From positions 1-57,225 of the forward strand of contig CAIUOU010000157.1 of NCBI GenBank assembly GCA_903900845.1: a stretch of DNA of 57,225 bases. The letters are read 5' to 3'. Shown in pieces: positions 55,527 through 57,225 of the stretch; within the stretch, counting starts at the first letter, position 1, and every line of letters begins with the position of its first letter. Source of the DNA: an uncultured Opitutia bacterium (GTDB lineage Bacteria; Verrucomicrobiota; Verrucomicrobiia; Opitutales; Opitutaceae). The notes under the pieces were generated by a model, which was not told where the DNA came from, ran no database searches, and was given only the letters and a program-made list of their open reading frames with translations. The position numbers were made by a program, and so were the translations under genes.

Positions 55527-56651
55527 ATGCCTCCCGCCGCATTGCCTTCCGCGGGTGCCGCGCTCCCGCGCCGCGTCGTCGTCAAGCTCGGCACTGGCGT
55601 GCTCACCTCGGGCGTGGGCCGGCTCGATTCCGCGCGCATCGCGGGCGTCGCAACCGAGCTAGCCGCCCTCCGCTCCCACGGTACCGAGGTGATCGTGGTC
55701 TCCTCCGGAGCCGTCGGACTCGGCATGGGGGCGCTCGGCCTCGAACGCCGCCCCCGGGATGTCTCCCGCAAGCAGGCGTGCGCTGCCATCGGCCAATCTC
55801 GACTGATGGAGACTTGGCGCGAGGCCTTCGCCCCGCATGGCATCACCGTCGCCCAGGTGCTGCTGACCCACGAGGATCTCCGCTCGCGCAGCCGTTTTCT
55901 AGGTGTGCGCGAGACGCTGCGGCAGATCACCGCCTACGATGCCATCCCGGTCATCAACGAGAACGACACGGTGAGCGCCGCGGAGATCAAATTCGGCGAC
56001 AACGACACACTCTCCGCCCTCGTGGCCAGCCTCACCCAGGCAGACCACCTCATCATCCTTTCCACCGCGCCGGGTCTGATTGATCTGAAGGGTACCGGCC
56101 GGATCGTGCCGGTCGTCGAACGCATCACCCCGGAGATCGAGGCCATGGCTGGCGGCACGACGAGCGAGACCGCCGTCGGCGGCATGGTCTCGAAAATCTC
56201 CGCCGCAAAGCTAGCCACCAAGTCGGGCTGCGGCGTCTTCATCGCCAGCGGTGCCGAGCCGGGTATCATCGGGCGGCTACTTTCCGGCGAGGGCCCGGGA
56301 ACCTTTTTCGTCCCCAGCGGCCTGCCGCTCGAGGCGCGTAAGCGTTGGCTCGCCTACTTCCAACGCCCGGCCGGAACCATCCGCGTCAACGCGCGCGCCG
56401 TGCCCGCCCTCCGCGAACAGGGCCGCAGCCTGCTGGCGGTCGGCGTCACGGAAGCCTCCGGTTCCTTCGCCGCGGGTGATATCGTGAACATCGCCGCGCC
56501 GGACGGCAGTGTCATCGCCCGCGGCAAGGCCGCCTTCGCCAGCGAGGAGATTCCCGCCCTTGCCGGCCGCCAGAGTGACGAACTTGCCGCGCTACATCCT
56601 GGCCGCCGCCGCCTCGAGGTCGTGCACCGCAACGATCTGGTGCTGCTTTGA
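55527..56651 (+). CDS. proB: Glutamate 5-kinase with PUA domain
   Basis: First step of proline synthesis: phosphorylates glutamate. The protein has 374 residues. The amino-acid-kinase domain has VVVKLGTGVLTSG, EVIVVSSGAVGLGMGALGL, QVLLTHEDLRSRSRF and PVINENDTVSAAEIKFGDND. The C-terminal PUA domain covers about residues 285-374 with LLAVGVTEASGSFAAGD. proA is not adjacent. It is the last gene of the pyrH-frr-proB run and precedes tRNA-Gly, which has its own promoter. Confidence 0.97.
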   Translation: MPPAALPSAGAALPRRVVVKLGTGVLTSGVGRLDSARIAGVATELAALRSHGTEVIVVSSGAVGLGMGALGLERRPRDVSRKQACAAIGQSRLMETWREAFAPHGITVAQVLLTHEDLRSRSRFLGVRETLRQITAYDAIPVINENDTVSAAEIKFGDNDTLSALVASLTQADHLIILSTAPGLIDLKGTGRIVPVVERITPEIEAMAGGTTSETAVGGMVSKISAAKLATKSGCGVFIASGAEPGIIGRLLSGEGPGTFFVPSGLPLEARKRWLAYFQRPAGTIRVNARAVPALREQGRSLLAVGVTEASGSFAAGDIVNIAAPDGSVIARGKAAFASEEIPALAGRQSDELAALHPGRRRLEVVHRNDLVLL

Positions 56652-56690
56652 GGAATTAGTCGCGGAACCGCATTTCCGGGAAAATAGCTA

Positions 56691-56718
56691 TTGACGGAAC
56701 CTGCTGCGCCCCTACTCC
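56691..56718 (+). promoter_or_regulatory. Promoter of tRNA-Gly
   Basis: TTGACG (56691-56696) and TACTCC (56713-56718) are separated by 16 bases, placing the expected start about seven bases before the tRNA. It resembles a sigma-70 promoter of stable RNA genes. Confidence 0.55.
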
Positions 56719-56731
56719 TTGACGCTCTCTC

Positions 56732-56807
<76 letters not shown>

Positions 56808-56818
56808 TTTCGCGATAA

Positions 56819-56855
56819 GCCCCAGTAGCCCAAAAGGTTACCGGGGTTTTTGTTT
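56819..56855 (+). terminator. Rho-independent terminator after tRNA-Gly
   Basis: GCCCCAGTAGCC pairs with GGTTACCGGGGT (one mismatch and two G-U pairs) around CAAAA, followed by a run of T bases. Confidence 0.8.
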
Positions 56856-56985
56856 CCGGGGGATGGCTTCGCCTTCTAACGCGCTACGGGGGAGCCTTCT
56901 AGCAAAACGCCAAGCAGCGCCGAGCGCCGCCAAGGACGCCGAGCTTTCCCCCGGCCGCCCTGGCGGCCGCAAGGAGCACGAAAGA

Positions 56986-57009
56986 GCCCGCCTCGAGCGG
57001 AGGCCGGGC
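56986..57009 (-). terminator. Possible terminator of the right-edge gene
   Basis: On the minus strand GCCCG(G)CCTC pairs with GAGG(C)GGGC around CGCTC and is followed by TCTTT. It lies 30 bases after the stop codon of the truncated gene. The T-run is short. Confidence 0.45.
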
Positions 57010-57038
57010 CTTGAGGGCGGAACTGGCGGCGGAAGCGC

Positions 57039-57225
57039 CTACGGGCCCGCGGAAGCCTTCACCGCGTCGGTCTCGAAGCGGGCGAGGTTCCCATTCACCA
57101 CCTCGCGGATCTCGTCGAGGATGGCTGCGCCCTCGATCCCAAGTTCCGCCGCGTCTTTTCCGAGGCAGCGGCTCGGCAGCTCCACCTCCAGCTTCAACCG
57201 GAGGAGCAGGTCGAGCTTTGGACCC
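57039..57225 (-). CDS. C-terminal end of an unknown protein (cut by right edge)
   Basis: Reading the minus strand from the edge gives 61 codons ending in a TAG at 57041-57039. Segments are GPKLDLLLRLKLEVELP, GKDAAELGIEGAAILDEIRE and NLARFETDAVKASAGP. The part is hydrophilic and mostly helical, with no membrane segment. I do not recognise the family. A hairpin that may end the transcript lies 30 bases beyond the stop. Confidence 0.55.
   Translation of the reverse strand, partial: GPKLDLLLRLKLEVELPSRCLGKDAAELGIEGAAILDEIREVVNGNLARFETDAVKASAGP

Overview
The window is GC-rich bacterial chromosome, densely packed with genes on both strands. It most resembles a Verrucomicrobiota genome, probably of the Opitutales/Opitutaceae. 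The supporting signs are several secreted sulfatases, a TonB-dependent receptor with a carboxypeptidase-regulatory-like N-terminal domain, an SGNH sialate O-acetylesterase, OleA/OleB homologues and Gram-negative envelope genes (Pal, lipoproteins, PilT/PilU ATPase). No rRNA lies in the window, so the placement is inference.

Left part (1-20757): the start of a TonB-dependent receptor is cut by the left edge. It is followed on the minus strand by two tandem paralogous 7TM-DISM sensor histidine kinases, rplU-rpmA and trpE. Three tandem secreted sulfatases and a DTW-domain protein come next. On the plus strand are a DUF1684 protein, an alpha/beta hydrolase, a GMC oxidoreductase with its gluconate-dehydrogenase-subunit-3-like partner, a metallo-beta-lactamase-fold hydrolase overlapping ribD, and an esterase fused to an SMP-30/gluconolactonase domain.

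Middle part (20774-31476): galE diverges from the most interesting locus. This is a dedicated fatty-acid-like set on the plus strand: ketosynthase, acyl carrier protein, two CrtI-like FAD oxidoreductases, FabZ-like dehydratase, FabI-like reductase with an altered active site, OleA (head-to-head acyl condensation) and OleB (beta-lactone decarboxylase family). The last five genes overlap by a few bases each, so they are almost certainly one transcript. OleC and OleD are absent from the window. The likely product is an unusual, probably highly unsaturated, acyl chain that OleA condenses. malQ is convergent with oleB.

Right-centre (31539-45770): the minus-strand housekeeping group is pilT/pilU-like, an unknown secreted protein, fabD, lepA and lepB. 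The plus-strand group is dapA-dapB-ruvA. An ECF sigma factor/anti-sigma pair, tRNA-Lys, a LuxR-type response regulator, Pal, an M20 peptidase and a fourth sulfatase follow.

Right part (45778-57225): a small membrane protein and a sialate O-acetylesterase lie divergent from a kdgK-like sugar-acid kinase. A 19-base perfect palindrome, probably an operator, lies between them. A LarA-family (nickel-pincer) epimerase homologue follows, with a terminator running straight into its start codon. Then come a Dabb protein, proS, nanE, a lipoprotein, pyrH-frr, proB, tRNA-Gly and a truncated unknown gene at the edge. Two dispersed intergenic palindromic repeats and one long inverted repeat were also seen. 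Sugar-acid and sulfated-glycan catabolism recurs across the window (sulfatases, kdgK, LarA homologue, gluconolactonase, UxuR-like operator), which fits a polysaccharide degrader.
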